The notes under the pieces were generated by a model. That model had not been told where the DNA came from and did no database searches. It saw nothing but the letters and a program-made list of their open reading frames with translations. From CAWJJM01 sp963843275 (GTDB taxonomy: Bacteria > Acidobacteriota > Thermoanaerobaculia > Multivoradales > JBCCEF01), in assembly GCA_963843275.1 (NCBI GenBank), contig CAWJJM010000003.1, positions 168,172-232,171 on the forward strand: 64,000 bases of DNA, written 5' to 3'. Both the position numbers and the translations under genes were made by a program. Each line of letters opens with the position of its first letter. Within the stretch, counting starts at the first letter, position 1. This document shows, piece after piece, positions 36,119 to 47,040 of this stretch.

Positions 36119-37377
36119 GGCACCTCCCGGGCGAGCCGCGGCGGGGCGGCGGCCGGCCGGGTCGAGACCGGTACCGAGAGGCGGCTGCCGGCGCCGATGC
36201 GCAGCCGGGAGCCGCGCCAGGCGACGGTCCGCTTCCACGGCGCCAGAGCCCAGACGGCGGCGATCAGCAGGTCCTTGAGCGGGATCCAGGCGAGGCGCGC
36301 CGAGGGGATGCGCCGGCCCGCCAGCCGGCCGAGGAGCCAGCCGTCGGCGGCGGCCTTCAAAGCGATCCCGGCCGTCGCCGCGGCCGCGGCGACGGCCCAG
36401 CCGGCACCGTCGCCGTGGAGGGACAGCCCGGCGGCGGTCACGGCGGTGGCCACCAACGCCGGCACCGGGTTGAGCAGCGCCTCGCCGAGATAGGCCAGTG
36501 GCGCGAGGCGCCAGCGCATCTGGCACCAACGCAGGTGGCGGGCGGTGAAGTCGCGCAGCCGGTGCCGGCCGGAGGCCACCGGCAGGACGTGGTTCGACAG
36601 CGCCACCCGGCGCCGCGCCGCGGCGAAGGCGCAGCCCAGCACGTAGTCCTCGGCGAGGACGTCGGCGACGGTGCGCCAGCCGCCGAGCGCCGCCAGGTCG
36701 CGCGACGAGAAGAGCATCGACTTGCCGACGACGCAGGGACGGCCGGCGGCCGACGCGGCCGCCACGCCGGCGGCGACGAAGGTGCCGAGATGGAGCTCGT
36801 CGCACAGCGCTCCGGCGGCGGGCCGCCGGTCGGCGGCGAGATTCGCCCCGGTCAGCACGCTGGACACCAGGGCGGCCGGCGGGTGGGTCGAGTCGCCGGC
36901 GGCGGCGGCGCCGAGCGCCCGCAGGTAGCCGGGTCCGGGCCGCACGTCGGCGTCGGAGATCAGCAGGTGCTCGTGGCGGGCGCGGCGCGCCAGCCCGGCG
37001 AGCAGCCCCACCTTGGGGTTGAGGCCGAGGGGCGGCACGCCGGCCACGATGCGCACGTCGGCGCCGGGGAAGTCGGCGGCGACGCGCCGTGCCACCGCCA
37101 GCGCCGGGTCGTCGGGGTCGGCGGCGCCACAGACGAGCTCGAAGACCGGGTAGTCCTGCCGCGCCAGGGCGGCGAGGTTCTCGAACAGCCCGTCGTCGGC
37201 ACCCTTGAGGGGTTTGAGCACGCTGATCGGCGGCAGCGGCCGGCGCTCGTCGGGGTCGTGCGGCGGCCGCGCCGCCAGGGTGCGGGCGGCGCCAGCGTAG
37301 GTGGCGGCCGTGACCGCCAGAGCGGCGGCGCCGAGGAGGCCGAGGGCGGCGACGAGCAGAGGCAGGGCAGGGTCCAT
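36115..37377 (-). CDS. Ceramide-glucosyltransferase-like (HpnI-type) glycosyltransferase
   Basis: A 420-residue GT21-type enzyme. A first helix (residues 5-25) anchors it. The catalytic domain has PPISVLKPLKGADDGLFENL, LLISDADVRPGPGYLRAL with the DXD metal site, VLAEDYVLGCAFA with the base Asp, and RHLRW, the (Q/R)XXRW motif. Further helices occur after about 300. Relatives are HpnI of hopanoid biosynthesis and bacterial ceramide glucosyltransferases. No squalene-hopene cyclase or other hopanoid gene is in the window, so glycosylation of another sphingolipid-like or diacylglycerol lipid is equally possible. ATG 37377 was chosen because the anchor starts there. First gene of the operon reading down to 34182. 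Confidence 0.82.
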   Translation of the reverse strand: MDPALPLLVAALGLLGAAALAVTAATYAGAARTLAARPPHDPDERRPLPPISVLKPLKGADDGLFENLAALARQDYPVFELVCGAADPDDPALAVARRVAADFPGADVRIVAGVPPLGLNPKVGLLAGLARRARHEHLLISDADVRPGPGYLRALGAAAAGDSTHPPAALVSSVLTGANLAADRRPAAGALCDELHLGTFVAAGVAAASAAGRPCVVGKSMLFSSRDLAALGGWRTVADVLAEDYVLGCAFAAARRRVALSNHVLPVASGRHRLRDFTARHLRWCQMRWRLAPLAYLGEALLNPVPALVATAVTAAGLSLHGDGAGWAVAAAAATAGIALKAAADGWLLGRLAGRRIPSARLAWIPLKDLLIAAVWALAPWKRTVAWRGSRLRIGAGSRLSVPVSTRPAAAPPRLAREVP

Positions 37378-37470
37378 CGCAGGCCCAGTCTGGGCGCGGG
37401 CGGTGACGAGGCGGTGGAGGCGGCGTGACGACACTGTGCCGGCGGTGCTCCGGCCGGCCCCCGAGCGTGA

Positions 37471-37476
37471 TAGAAC
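37471..37476 (+). promoter_or_regulatory. -10-like element just before a start codon
   Basis: TAGAAC ends eight bases before the ATG at 37485; no ribosome-binding site is visible. It lies in the 107-base divergent region. Confidence 0.35.
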
Positions 37477-37484
37477 CGCCGGGC

Positions 37485-38482
37485 ATGGAGCCCGCCCCTG
37501 CCGACCCGCTGGCGCTCCCCGACGCGGCGGCGGTCGTGCGCGCCGCCGAGCGCATCGCGCCCCACGTCCACCGCACCCCGGTGTTCACCTCGGCGACCCT
37601 CGACCGGATGGCCGGTGCGGCGCTCTTCTTCAAGGCCGAGAACCTGCAGAAGGGTGGCGCTTTCAAGGCCCGTGGGGCGGCCAACGCCGTGCTCTCGCTG
37701 AGCGCCGAGGAGGCGGCCCGCGGGGTGCTGACGCACTCGTCGGGGAACCACGGCGCGGCGCTGGCGCTGGCGGCGCGGGCGCGCGGCATCCCCTGCCGGG
37801 TGGTGATGCCCGAGGACGCGCCGCGCGCCAAGCGCGAGGCGGTCGCCGGGTACGGTGCCGACATCGTGCTGTGCGCCCCGACCGGCGAGGCGCGGGAGGA
37901 GACGGCGCGGCGCCTGGTGGCGGAGAGCGGGGCCACCCTGGTGCACCCGTACGACGATCCGCGGGTGATCGCCGGTCAGGGGACGGCCGTCCTCGAGCTC
38001 CTCGACCAGGTCGGCGCGCTCGACCTGGTGGTGGTGCCGGTGGGGGGTGGCGGCCTGTCGGCCGGCACCGGCATCGCGGTGGCGGGGATGGCGCCCGGCA
38101 CCCGCGTCGTCGGCGCCGAGCCCGCCGCTGCCGACGACGCGGCACGCTCGCTGGCCGCCGGGCGGCGGCTGCCCAATCTCCGGGCCCGGTGCGGACGGTG
38201 GCCGACGGGCTCAAGGCCTCCCTCGCCGAGCGCACCTTCCGGGCGCTGCGCGCCCATCTCGCCGCCCTGGTCACGGTCGACGAGGAGGCGATCGTCGCCG
38301 CCATGCGCCTGGTGTGGGAGCGGATGAAGCTGGTCGTCGAGCCCTCCGCCGCCGTCCCGGTCGCCGCCCTGCTCACCGACCGCGCCACCACCCTCGGCCT
38401 CGCCCACCCCCGGGTCGGCGTCATCCTCTCCGGCGGCAACGTCGACCTCGACCGCCTGCCGTGGTCGCGGGAGCCCGCGTGA
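37485..38482 (+). CDS. Threonine/serine dehydratase or serine racemase, with a frameshift
   Basis: A PLP enzyme of fold type II. Lys61 in KGGAFKARGA is the Schiff-base lysine, THSSGNHGAALALAARA binds substrate and VPVGGGGLSAGTGIAV the phosphate. The frame breaks near 38172-38174: adding one C to the CCC run gives GRRLPQSPGPVRTVADGLK, and the rest (AAMRLVWERMKLVVEPSAAV, VILSGGNVDLDRL) follows in the new frame. Rejoined length is about 333 residues, without an ACT regulatory domain, as in catabolic TdcB or serine racemase. The break in a C run points to a sequencing error. Its stop codon overlaps the start of the next gene. Confidence 0.85.
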
Positions 38483-39609
38483 GCGCCCCGTCCTACCGCT
38501 TCGGCACCTGGTTCCTGCTCGGTCTGGTGGTGGGCACCGCGGCGGTCTTCTTCTACATGGTGCGGATGTTCTTCACCCCGGTGCTGCTGGCGGCGGTGTT
38601 CACCACCCTCTTCCACCCGCTCTACCGGGGGCTGCTGCGCGCCGCCCGCGGGCGGCGCGCGGTGGCCTCGATGGTGACCTGCCTGCTGCTGGTGCTGCTG
38701 CTCCTCGTGCCGCTCTACGCGATCGGGGACCGGGTGACCCGCGAGGCGGTCGACCTGTTCCAGCACGCCGACGAGCGCATGGCCCAGCTCGTCGACCAGT
38801 TCCAGGCCCTGACGGAGCGCCTGCGGACGCTGCCGTGGATGGCCGAACTGGCCCCCGGGCCGATCGACTGGCAGGCGGCGATCCGCGAGGGCGCCGGCAC
38901 GGTGGGTGGCGTGCTCGGCACCCTCCTGCGCAAGACCTCGCGCGGCACGCTGCAGGTGCTGGTCACCGTCTTCGTCACCCTGTTCACGATGTTCTACTTC
39001 TTCATCGACGGGCGTCGGATCGTCGAGCGGATCCGCGACCTCGTCCCGCTCGAGCGCCGCCACGAGGACGCCATCATCGCCCGCTTCGCCTCGGTGGCCC
39101 GGGCGTCGGTCAAGGGCACGCTGGTCATCGCGGTGGTGCAGGGGACGATCGGCGGCATCACCCTGGCGATCTTCGGGGTCGGCTCGCCGGTGCTCTGGAC
39201 GGTGGTGATGATCGTGCTGTCGGTGATCCCGGTGGTCGGGGCCTGGCTGGTGATGTACCCGGCGGCGCTGGTCCAGCTCCTGCTCGGACACCCCTGGCAG
39301 GCCCTGGCGATCACCCTGGTCACGGTGGTCGTGATCGTCAACGTGGACAACCTGCTGCGGCCGCGCCTGGTGGGACGGGAGAGCGGCATGCACGACCTGG
39401 TGATCTTCTTCTCCACCCTGGGCGGCATCTTCACCTTCGGCGCCATGGGCTTCATCGTCGGGCCGGTGATCGCCGCCTTCTTCCTCTCGCTGCTCGAGAT
39501 CTACAGCCAGGAGCTGGCTCCCGACCTGGCGGGCGCCGGGGGGGTGGCGACCCCCGCGGCGGCGGAGGCCGCGCCGGCGCCGGCCCCCGCCGGCGAAGCG
39601 GGGCCGTAG
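38479..39609 (+). CDS. AI-2E/PerM family membrane permease
   Basis: A 376-residue integral membrane protein of the AI-2E transporter (TqsA/PerM/YtvI) family. Two N-terminal helices (about 9-30 and 34-60) are followed by a pair near 63-80, a soluble helical stretch (DLFQHADERMAQLVDQFQAL), and a C-terminal group of helices with VVQGTIGGITLAIFGVGSPV, VIPVVGAWLVMYPAAL and DNLLRPRLVGRESGMHDL, all typical. The last 30 residues are an Ala/Pro tail. GTG overlaps the dehydratase stop codon, so the two are cotranscribed. Family members export very different small molecules; the substrate is unknown. Confidence 0.88.
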   Translation: MSAPSYRFGTWFLLGLVVGTAAVFFYMVRMFFTPVLLAAVFTTLFHPLYRGLLRAARGRRAVASMVTCLLLVLLLLVPLYAIGDRVTREAVDLFQHADERMAQLVDQFQALTERLRTLPWMAELAPGPIDWQAAIREGAGTVGGVLGTLLRKTSRGTLQVLVTVFVTLFTMFYFFIDGRRIVERIRDLVPLERRHEDAIIARFASVARASVKGTLVIAVVQGTIGGITLAIFGVGSPVLWTVVMIVLSVIPVVGAWLVMYPAALVQLLLGHPWQALAITLVTVVVIVNVDNLLRPRLVGRESGMHDLVIFFSTLGGIFTFGAMGFIVGPVIAAFFLSLLEIYSQELAPDLAGAGGVATPAAAEAAPAPAPAGEAGP

Positions 39610-39667
39610 AATCGGCCGGCGCCGGCGGTGCCGCCGGCCGCCGACCCCCACCCTCCCCGGAACCGCC

Positions 39668-42600
39668 GTGGACCTCCGCCGTCTCTCGATCCCCCTGGCC
39701 GCGCTCCTCGCGGCGCTGACGCCCGCCGCCGCCCAGGTCGTCTCCGCCCCCGGCGCCGGCACCGCCGCGACCGCCCTGGCGGTGGGCGAGGTCGACGTCG
39801 AGGTGACCGATGCGTTCGGCGGACCGCGCCTCGAGCTCCGGCCGGACGACCTGACGGTGCGCGTGGGGGAGGAGAGCCGCCCGGTGCTCGAGGTGGGGCC
39901 GGAGGCCCGCCCCTGGCGCGTCGTCGTCTACCTCGACGCCGGGCTCTCGTCGGTCGGCGGCCTGCCGCGGGCGGCCGCCGCGCTGGCGCGGCTGGCGCCG
40001 GAGCTGGCGCGCCTCGGGCCGGTCGAGGTCGTGCTGGCGGCGGAGCGTCCCCGCCACGTGGCGGGTCCGAGCCGCGACCCGGCGGAGCTGGCGGCGGGCC
40101 TCGAGCGGGCGGCCGTGATGGAGCGCGGCGAGGACCGCCTGTTGGCCCTCCGCCGCGAGGCGCAGGAGGCGCTGCCGCCGGCGCCGCAATCTCCCGACGG
40201 CGTGGTCGACGAGGCGACGGCGCGCGAGGCGGCCTACGTGCGCGACCGCCTCGACCTGTTCCTCGACACGCTGACCGCTGCCGCCGGCGAGGGCGGCGAC
40301 GCCCCGCCCGAGGGCCCGGCCGTGGTCTTCTGGGTGGGGGACGGCTACGACCTCGACCCCGCGGCGCCGTGGCGCCGCCTCGGGGTCGAGCCGGTGGCGC
40401 GGACGGCGCCGCCGCCGGGTGTCCCGCTCGACGGGCCCACCGGCGAGCTGGCGGCGGCGCTGGCCGCCCTGGGGTGGACGGTGGTGCCGGTGAGCCTCGC
40501 CGGCGACCGCGCCGCCGAGCCGTCGCGCTGGGGCTCGACCGAGCGCGACGACCCGATGCTCGGGGGCACCGACGTCCTCGGCACCTACCGCGTGCCGCGG
40601 CGCCGGACGCCGGCGGAGAAGGCGGAGGAGGAGCTCGCCCGGGAGCGGCCGGCACCGGTCGCGGCGGCCCCGCGCGCGCCGCTCGAGCGGGTGGCCGCGG
40701 AGACGGGAGGGCGCGTGGTGCTGGCGGCGGCCGAGCTGCCGGCCGCGGTCGCGGAGCTGGGGCGGCGCCTGCGGGTGCGGTACGCGGCGCGGCCCGATCC
40801 CGCCGCCGGCATGCGGCCGCTGGCGGTGGCCGGGGCGCGGCCCGACGTGCGCGTCTCCGCCCGCCGCTGGACGGCGTCCGGCACCCCGGAGCCGCTGTCG
40901 GCGCTGCGTGCGCGGCGGCTCCTCGCCGGCGAGCTCGACCCGGGTCTCGTGTCGGTGCGGGCGGTGGTGGCGCCGCCGTCGGCGGGTGCCGCCGCCGGCA
41001 CGATCGAGGTGCGGATGGAGCCGCCGCCGGGCGGGCCGGTCCGGCTCACCCTGGCGCTGCCGGCGGCGGTGGAGTCGGCCCCGCCGGAGGTCTCCCACCG
41101 GTCGGTGACCGGGGAGGTCGTGCGGCCGTCGGGTGCCGCGGTGGGCCGGCCCACCTGGAGCTACCGGGGGAGCCTGGCCGTCGGGGCCGAGGTCGACCGC
41201 GTGGGCGTGGTCGTCGAGGATCTCTCCAGCGGCGCGTGGGGCGGCACGGTCGCCGGTCTGTCGGCCGAGCCCTCGACCGGCGGCGGGCTCTACGACGCGG
41301 CCGCCGGGGTGCTGCCGGCGCCGCGCCCGGTCCAGCTCCTGCGCCCCCCGGGGCGGATGCTCCGCGGACCGGTGCGCTTCGAGACGGTGGTCGATCCGCG
41401 GGTGGCGCGGGTCGTGCTCGCGCTCGACGGCCGGCGGGTGGCGCGCATCGCCGCGGCGCCGTTCGCCGCCGTCGTCGACCTCGGCCGCCTGCCACTGCCC
41501 CGGCGGGTCGAGGCGATCGCCTACGACGCCGCCGGCGGCGAGCTGGGGCGCGACACCCTGGTGGTCAACGGTGGGGCGCGCGCGCCGACGGTCCGCATCA
41601 CCGAGCCGACCGGCCGTCGCGCGGTCGGCGACGTGACGGTGGGGGCCGAGGTCGCCCTCCCCACCGGCCGGCGGCTCGACCGCCTGGAGCTGTACTGGAA
41701 CGACCGCCTGGTCGCGACCCTCTTCCAGCCTCCGTTCCGCCACCGCCTGCGCATCCCGCCGCAGGCCGCCGAGGGCATCCTGCGGGCGGTCGCGGTGCTC
41801 GCCGACGGCTCCCGGGTGGAGGACGCGCTGGCCCTCAACGGCACCCTGCCGCCGGAGCGGGTCGACGTGCGCCTGACCGAGCTCTTCGTGGTGGTCACCG
41901 ACCGGGACGGCCGGCCCGTGCGCGGCCTGGGGCGCGACGACTTCCAGGTGCGCGAGGAGGGGGTCCCGCAGCGCATCGCGACCTTCGGCGACGCCGCCGA
42001 GATGCCGCTGACCGTCGGCCTGGCGGTCGACTCCTCGGCGAGCATGTTCGTCAAGCTGCCGGCGGTCACCGCGGCGGCGCGCGGCTTCCTCGGCGGCCTG
42101 CGGCCGGGGCGCGACCAGGCGTTCGTGGTCGACTTCGACGACGAGGCCCGCCTGGTGGCCGGGCCGACGCAGGACCTCGGCCGTCTGCGGCGCTCCTTCG
42201 CGACCCTCACCGCGGACGGCCGGACCTCGCTGTGGAAGGCGGTGGTCTACGCCCTGGTGCAGCTGCAGTCGAGCCCGGGGCGCCGGGCGCTGATCGTCTA
42301 CTCCGACGGTGCCGACCAGGACGCCGACTTCTCCTTCCGCACCTGCCTGGACTTCGCGCGCCGGGTGGGCGTGCCGGTCTACGTCCTCGTCGCCAACGAG
42401 GAGGCGGCGCGGCTGGGCGGGCTGGACTTCGGCTGGCCTTCGTTCGGCTCCCGCCTCGACCGCCTCACCGCCGCCACCGGCGGCCGCTCGTGGATCGTCC
42501 GCCGGCACGACGACCTGTCGGGGATCTACCGGCAGATCGAGGACGAGCTGGCGGCCCAGTACCTCATCGGCTACTACCCGCAGGCGGGCGGCGACGCGGC

Positions 42601-42673
42601 GTGGCGCCGGGTGGAGGTGGCGGTCCGGCGGCGCGGGCTGACCGCGCGGACGGTCGCCGGCTACGAGCCCTGA
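39668..42673 (+). CDS. Secreted VWA protein with Acidobacteria-type VWFA-related domain
   Basis: A 1001-residue exported protein starting at GTG with a signal ending LTPAAAQ. Residues 40-330 resemble a first, degenerate VWFA-related domain (DVEVTDAFGGPRLELRPDDL, WRVVVYLDAGLSSVGG, VVFWVGDGYDL). A middle part is Ig-like (VGAEVALPTGRRLDRLELYW). The C-terminal 290 residues are a complete domain of the type described from Acidobacteria (TIGR03436): VTDRDGRPVRGLGRDDFQVRE, then a MIDAS loop DSSAS, VYSDGADQDADFSF and QYLIGYYPQ. The two halves look like a tandem duplication in which the first copy lost the MIDAS. Function of the family is unknown; likely surface or periplasmic protein binding. A TAGAAT box lies at 39607. 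Confidence 0.9.
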   Translation: MDLRRLSIPLAALLAALTPAAAQVVSAPGAGTAATALAVGEVDVEVTDAFGGPRLELRPDDLTVRVGEESRPVLEVGPEARPWRVVVYLDAGLSSVGGLPRAAAALARLAPELARLGPVEVVLAAERPRHVAGPSRDPAELAAGLERAAVMERGEDRLLALRREAQEALPPAPQSPDGVVDEATAREAAYVRDRLDLFLDTLTAAAGEGGDAPPEGPAVVFWVGDGYDLDPAAPWRRLGVEPVARTAPPPGVPLDGPTGELAAALAALGWTVVPVSLAGDRAAEPSRWGSTERDDPMLGGTDVLGTYRVPRRRTPAEKAEEELARERPAPVAAAPRAPLERVAAETGGRVVLAAAELPAAVAELGRRLRVRYAARPDPAAGMRPLAVAGARPDVRVSARRWTASGTPEPLSALRARRLLAGELDPGLVSVRAVVAPPSAGAAAGTIEVRMEPPPGGPVRLTLALPAAVESAPPEVSHRSVTGEVVRPSGAAVGRPTWSYRGSLAVGAEVDRVGVVVEDLSSGAWGGTVAGLSAEPSTGGGLYDAAAGVLPAPRPVQLLRPPGRMLRGPVRFETVVDPRVARVVLALDGRRVARIAAAPFAAVVDLGRLPLPRRVEAIAYDAAGGELGRDTLVVNGGARAPTVRITEPTGRRAVGDVTVGAEVALPTGRRLDRLELYWNDRLVATLFQPPFRHRLRIPPQAAEGILRAVAVLADGSRVEDALALNGTLPPERVDVRLTELFVVVTDRDGRPVRGLGRDDFQVREEGVPQRIATFGDAAEMPLTVGLAVDSSASMFVKLPAVTAAARGFLGGLRPGRDQAFVVDFDDEARLVAGPTQDLGRLRRSFATLTADGRTSLWKAVVYALVQLQSSPGRRALIVYSDGADQDADFSFRTCLDFARRVGVPVYVLVANEEAARLGGLDFGWPSFGSRLDRLTAATGGRSWIVRRHDDLSGIYRQIEDELAAQYLIGYYPQAGGDAAWRRVEVAVRRRGLTARTVAGYEP

Positions 42674-44235
42674 GACGCCGCCGGCGCCTCGCCGGCGCCG
42701 GCCAGCAGGTCGAAGAGCTGCTCCGGGTCCACCGGCTTGACCAGGTGGAGGTCGAAGCCGGCCTCGAGCGCGCGGCGGCGATCGTCGGGCTGGCCGTAGC
42801 CGGTCATCGCGACCAGCAGCGGCGCCGAGCCGAAACGCGCGCGGAGCTGGCGGGCGACCTCGTACCCGTCCATGTCGGGCAGGCCGATGTCGACCAGCGC
42901 CACCTCGGGAGCCGACTCATCGGCCCGCGCCAGCGCCTGACCGCCGTCGGCGGCGGTGGCGACCCGGTAGCTCTTCAGCTCCAGCAGCGTCTTCAGACCC
43001 TCGCGCCCGTCCGAGGAGTCCTCCACCACCAGGACCGACAGCGGCCGCCCCCGCCGGCGGCGGTCGCGGCCCCGGCGCCGCTCGGGGCGCTGCCGGCGGG
43101 GCAGCCGGACGACGACCCGGACCGCCGCGCCGTCGGCGGTCGAGTCGACCCGCCCCCCGTGCAGCTCCACCAGGTTGCGGACGATCGGCAGCGCCTGCGC
43201 CAGCTCCGGCTCGGCCTCGGGATCCGCCGGGCGGCTGCCGTCGACGGTCAGGACCGCGCGGCCGTCCTCGCTCCCAACCGCCAGCTCGACGCGGTCGCCG
43301 GGCGGGGCGTCGCGCAGCGCGGCGCGGACCAGGTGGAAGACCACCTGCTCCAGCGACACGGCGTCGGCAGCCACCGGCACCGCCGCGTCGTCCAGCCGCA
43401 GGTCGAGCCGCCCGCCCTTGGCCTTGGCGGTCAGGCTGAAGCGCTCCAGCGTGGTCTCCACCACCTCGGCCAGGTCCACCGTGCGCGGCTGCAGGGCGAT
43501 CTGGCCGACGTTGAAGCGGGAGACGTGGAGCAGGTCGTCCACCAGGCGGGCCAGGATCTCGGTCTGCCGGGCGATCAGCTCGACGGGTCGGGCCCGCTCC
43601 GCCGGGTCGGCGCCGCCGTCGAGCTCCTCGAGCAGCGACAGCGCCGTGCGGATCACCCCGAGCGGGTTGCGCACTTCGTGGCCGAGCTCGACCAGGAACT
43701 CGTGCCGCCGCCGCTCCACCTCGTCGAGACGGGAGAGCAGGGCGCGGAACTCGTACTGCCGGCCGCGGTCGCGCAGGGCGCTGCGCACCGCCGACAGCAG
43801 CATCGCGTTGCGCACCGGGCGCTCGAGGACGATGACGTTGCCGAGCCGTTCCAGGGCCCCCGACGTCCAGCGGTTGCTGGTGCGCTCGTCGCCGGGCAGC
43901 GCGACCACCGGCAGGTCCGACCAGGGCGGTTGGTGGGCGAGCACCGCCAGCAACGGCTCGAGGGTGCCGGGGGTGAGGGCCTCGGCGCTGACCAGGAGCG
44001 CCCCGGCGCCGCGCTCGATCTCGGCCGCGACCTCCTCGCCCGACGGGCGGACCTCGAGCTCCATCCCCGCCTTCGGCAGCACCTTCGCGGCCAACGCCTC
44101 GTTGAGGCCCGAGCGGGCGAGCATCACCACCCGGCGCTCGCGCTGCTCGCGCCCGGGGGCGTCGGCCTCGGTCGCGGCGGGCGACGGATCGGCCGCGGCG
44201 CCGGCGGTGGGGACGGATTCGGGTTCGCTGCTCAT
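42661..44235 (-). CDS. Hybrid sensor protein with degraded kinase ATPase domain
   Basis: A 524-residue soluble protein. Residues 35-155 look like a receiver fold without the phospho-acceptor. A HisKA helix pair follows (ELGHEVRNPLGVIRTALSLL, His186), then an HATPase-like region (about 255-380) in which the N-box reads HLVRAALRDA rather than NLVxNAxK and the G1 DXGXG motif is missing. A C-terminal receiver (398-515) is intact, with Asp449 (VDIGLPDMDGYEV) and Lys500. It may accept phosphate or dimerise but probably cannot bind ATP normally. Its stop overlaps the convergent VWA gene by 13 bases. A related gene lies 34 bases upstream. Confidence 0.85.
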   Translation of the reverse strand: MSSEPESVPTAGAAADPSPAATEADAPGREQRERRVVMLARSGLNEALAAKVLPKAGMELEVRPSGEEVAAEIERGAGALLVSAEALTPGTLEPLLAVLAHQPPWSDLPVVALPGDERTSNRWTSGALERLGNVIVLERPVRNAMLLSAVRSALRDRGRQYEFRALLSRLDEVERRRHEFLVELGHEVRNPLGVIRTALSLLEELDGGADPAERARPVELIARQTEILARLVDDLLHVSRFNVGQIALQPRTVDLAEVVETTLERFSLTAKAKGGRLDLRLDDAAVPVAADAVSLEQVVFHLVRAALRDAPPGDRVELAVGSEDGRAVLTVDGSRPADPEAEPELAQALPIVRNLVELHGGRVDSTADGAAVRVVVRLPRRQRPERRRGRDRRRRGRPLSVLVVEDSSDGREGLKTLLELKSYRVATAADGGQALARADESAPEVALVDIGLPDMDGYEVARQLRARFGSAPLLVAMTGYGQPDDRRRALEAGFDLHLVKPVDPEQLFDLLAGAGEAPAASQGS

Positions 44236-44269
44236 GGAAGGCTCCGGGCGGGGGCCCGCGGACCCCGCA

Positions 44270-45382
44270 TCAGGCGGGTTCCGCCGGTCCGATCAGCGCG
44301 GCCAGCCGGCCGGGGTCGACCGGCTTCGCCAGGTGGCGGTCGAAGCCGGCGGCGAAGGAACGGTCGCGATCCTCGGGCTGCGCGTAGCCGCTCATCGCGA
44401 GCAGCTCCATCTCCGGCCAGCGCTCCCGCAGGCGCCGGGCGACCTCGTAGCCGTCGATACCCGGCAGGTCGATGTCCACCAGCGCGAGGTCGGGGCGGAC
44501 GCGCTCCGCGGCGGCCAGCGCCTCCTCGCCGCTGCGCGCCGGGGTGACCCGATGGCCCCAGATCGAGAGCAGCTCCCCGAGGGCGGCGCGGGCGTCGTCG
44601 TGGTCCTCGACGATCAGCACCGTCCGTTGCCCGGAGGGTTCCCGGCCCCGGCCCGTGGCCGGCAGCAGGCGCTCGGGCGGCGGCCACTCGCGCTCGCGCG
44701 GCCCGGGGGTCGTCGCCGGGGCGGGATCGAGCAGATCGTCGATGCGCCGCGCCAGGTCCTCCACCTGGCGCTGGATCATGCGCCGGTAGGGGGCCCCGGG
44801 CGACGCGTCGCCCTCGATGCGGGCCATCACCGAGAGCGCCGTGGCGATCACCCCCAGCGGGTTGCGCAGCTCGTGGCCGAGGACGGCCAGCAGGCGCTCC
44901 TCGCGCAGCTCGGCCTCCTCGATGCGGCCCAGCAGGTGGTGGACGTAGGCACGGCGGTGCCGCTCGCGGCGGGCGGCCCGCCCCGCCGCCACCACCGCCT
45001 GGGCGCTGGCCGGCGCGCCGAGCACCGTCACCTGCCCGAGCCCGCGCAGCGGCTCGAGGCGGTCCTCGTCCTCGGCACCCTCGGTCACGGCGAACACCGG
45101 GAGGTCGGCCAGCCGGGGCTCGCCGGCGAGCGTCCGCGCCAGGCGCGCCAGCTCCTCGGCGGTGAGGCTCCCGGCGGCCACGAAGAGGGCGTCGGCGTCC
45201 GGAGCGAGGTCGGCGAGGCCGGCGAGACCCTCGACCGGGCGCGGTTCCAGGCCGGCCTCCTCGAGGGCGGCCGCGGTGCTGTCGGCGGTCGCCGCCGAGC
45301 CGCGGGCGCCCCGCAGCACGAGCAGCGCTCCCTCCGTCTCTCGTTCCGGGTCGGCCCTCGCCTTGTGGTTCGCCATCGTCAT
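44270..45382 (-). CDS. HisKA-receiver protein lacking a kinase ATPase domain
   Basis: A 370-residue paralogue of the next gene downstream. Residues 18-135 are a receiver-like fold without acceptor residue (LLVLRGARG, DLPVFAVTEG). A HisKA helix pair (AVLGHELRNPLGVIATALSVM, His170) is followed directly by a linker and an intact receiver domain (253-365; Asp303 in ALVDIDLPGIDGYEV, Lys353). The whole HATPase domain is absent. The ATG at 45382 has GAGGA upstream. As a dimer with its neighbour it could act in a phosphorelay without ATP, or as a dimerising receiver. No output domain or cognate kinase is nearby. Confidence 0.85.
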   Translation of the reverse strand: MTMANHKARADPERETEGALLVLRGARGSAATADSTAAALEEAGLEPRPVEGLAGLADLAPDADALFVAAGSLTAEELARLARTLAGEPRLADLPVFAVTEGAEDEDRLEPLRGLGQVTVLGAPASAQAVVAAGRAARRERHRRAYVHHLLGRIEEAELREERLLAVLGHELRNPLGVIATALSVMARIEGDASPGAPYRRMIQRQVEDLARRIDDLLDPAPATTPGPREREWPPPERLLPATGRGREPSGQRTVLIVEDHDDARAALGELLSIWGHRVTPARSGEEALAAAERVRPDLALVDIDLPGIDGYEVARRLRERWPEMELLAMSGYAQPEDRDRSFAAGFDRHLAKPVDPGRLAALIGPAEPA

Positions 45383-45459
45383 CGCGGTCCTCGCCCTGAC
45401 TGCGGACGAAGCAATCGCTGTGCCCGGTACGATCGCCGGGGCGCCGCACCGGGGGAGCG

Positions 45460-47013
<1,554 letters not shown>

Positions 47014-47030
47014 AGGTCGGCCCCCCGCAC

Positions 47031-47036
47031 ATTCTA
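47031..47036 (-). promoter_or_regulatory. -10 element of the R3H ATPase gene
   Basis: On the minus strand TAGAAT ends 17 bases before the GTG at 47013, the right distance for a short leader carrying the GGGGGG binding site. Confidence 0.45.
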
Positions 47037-47040
47037 GATG

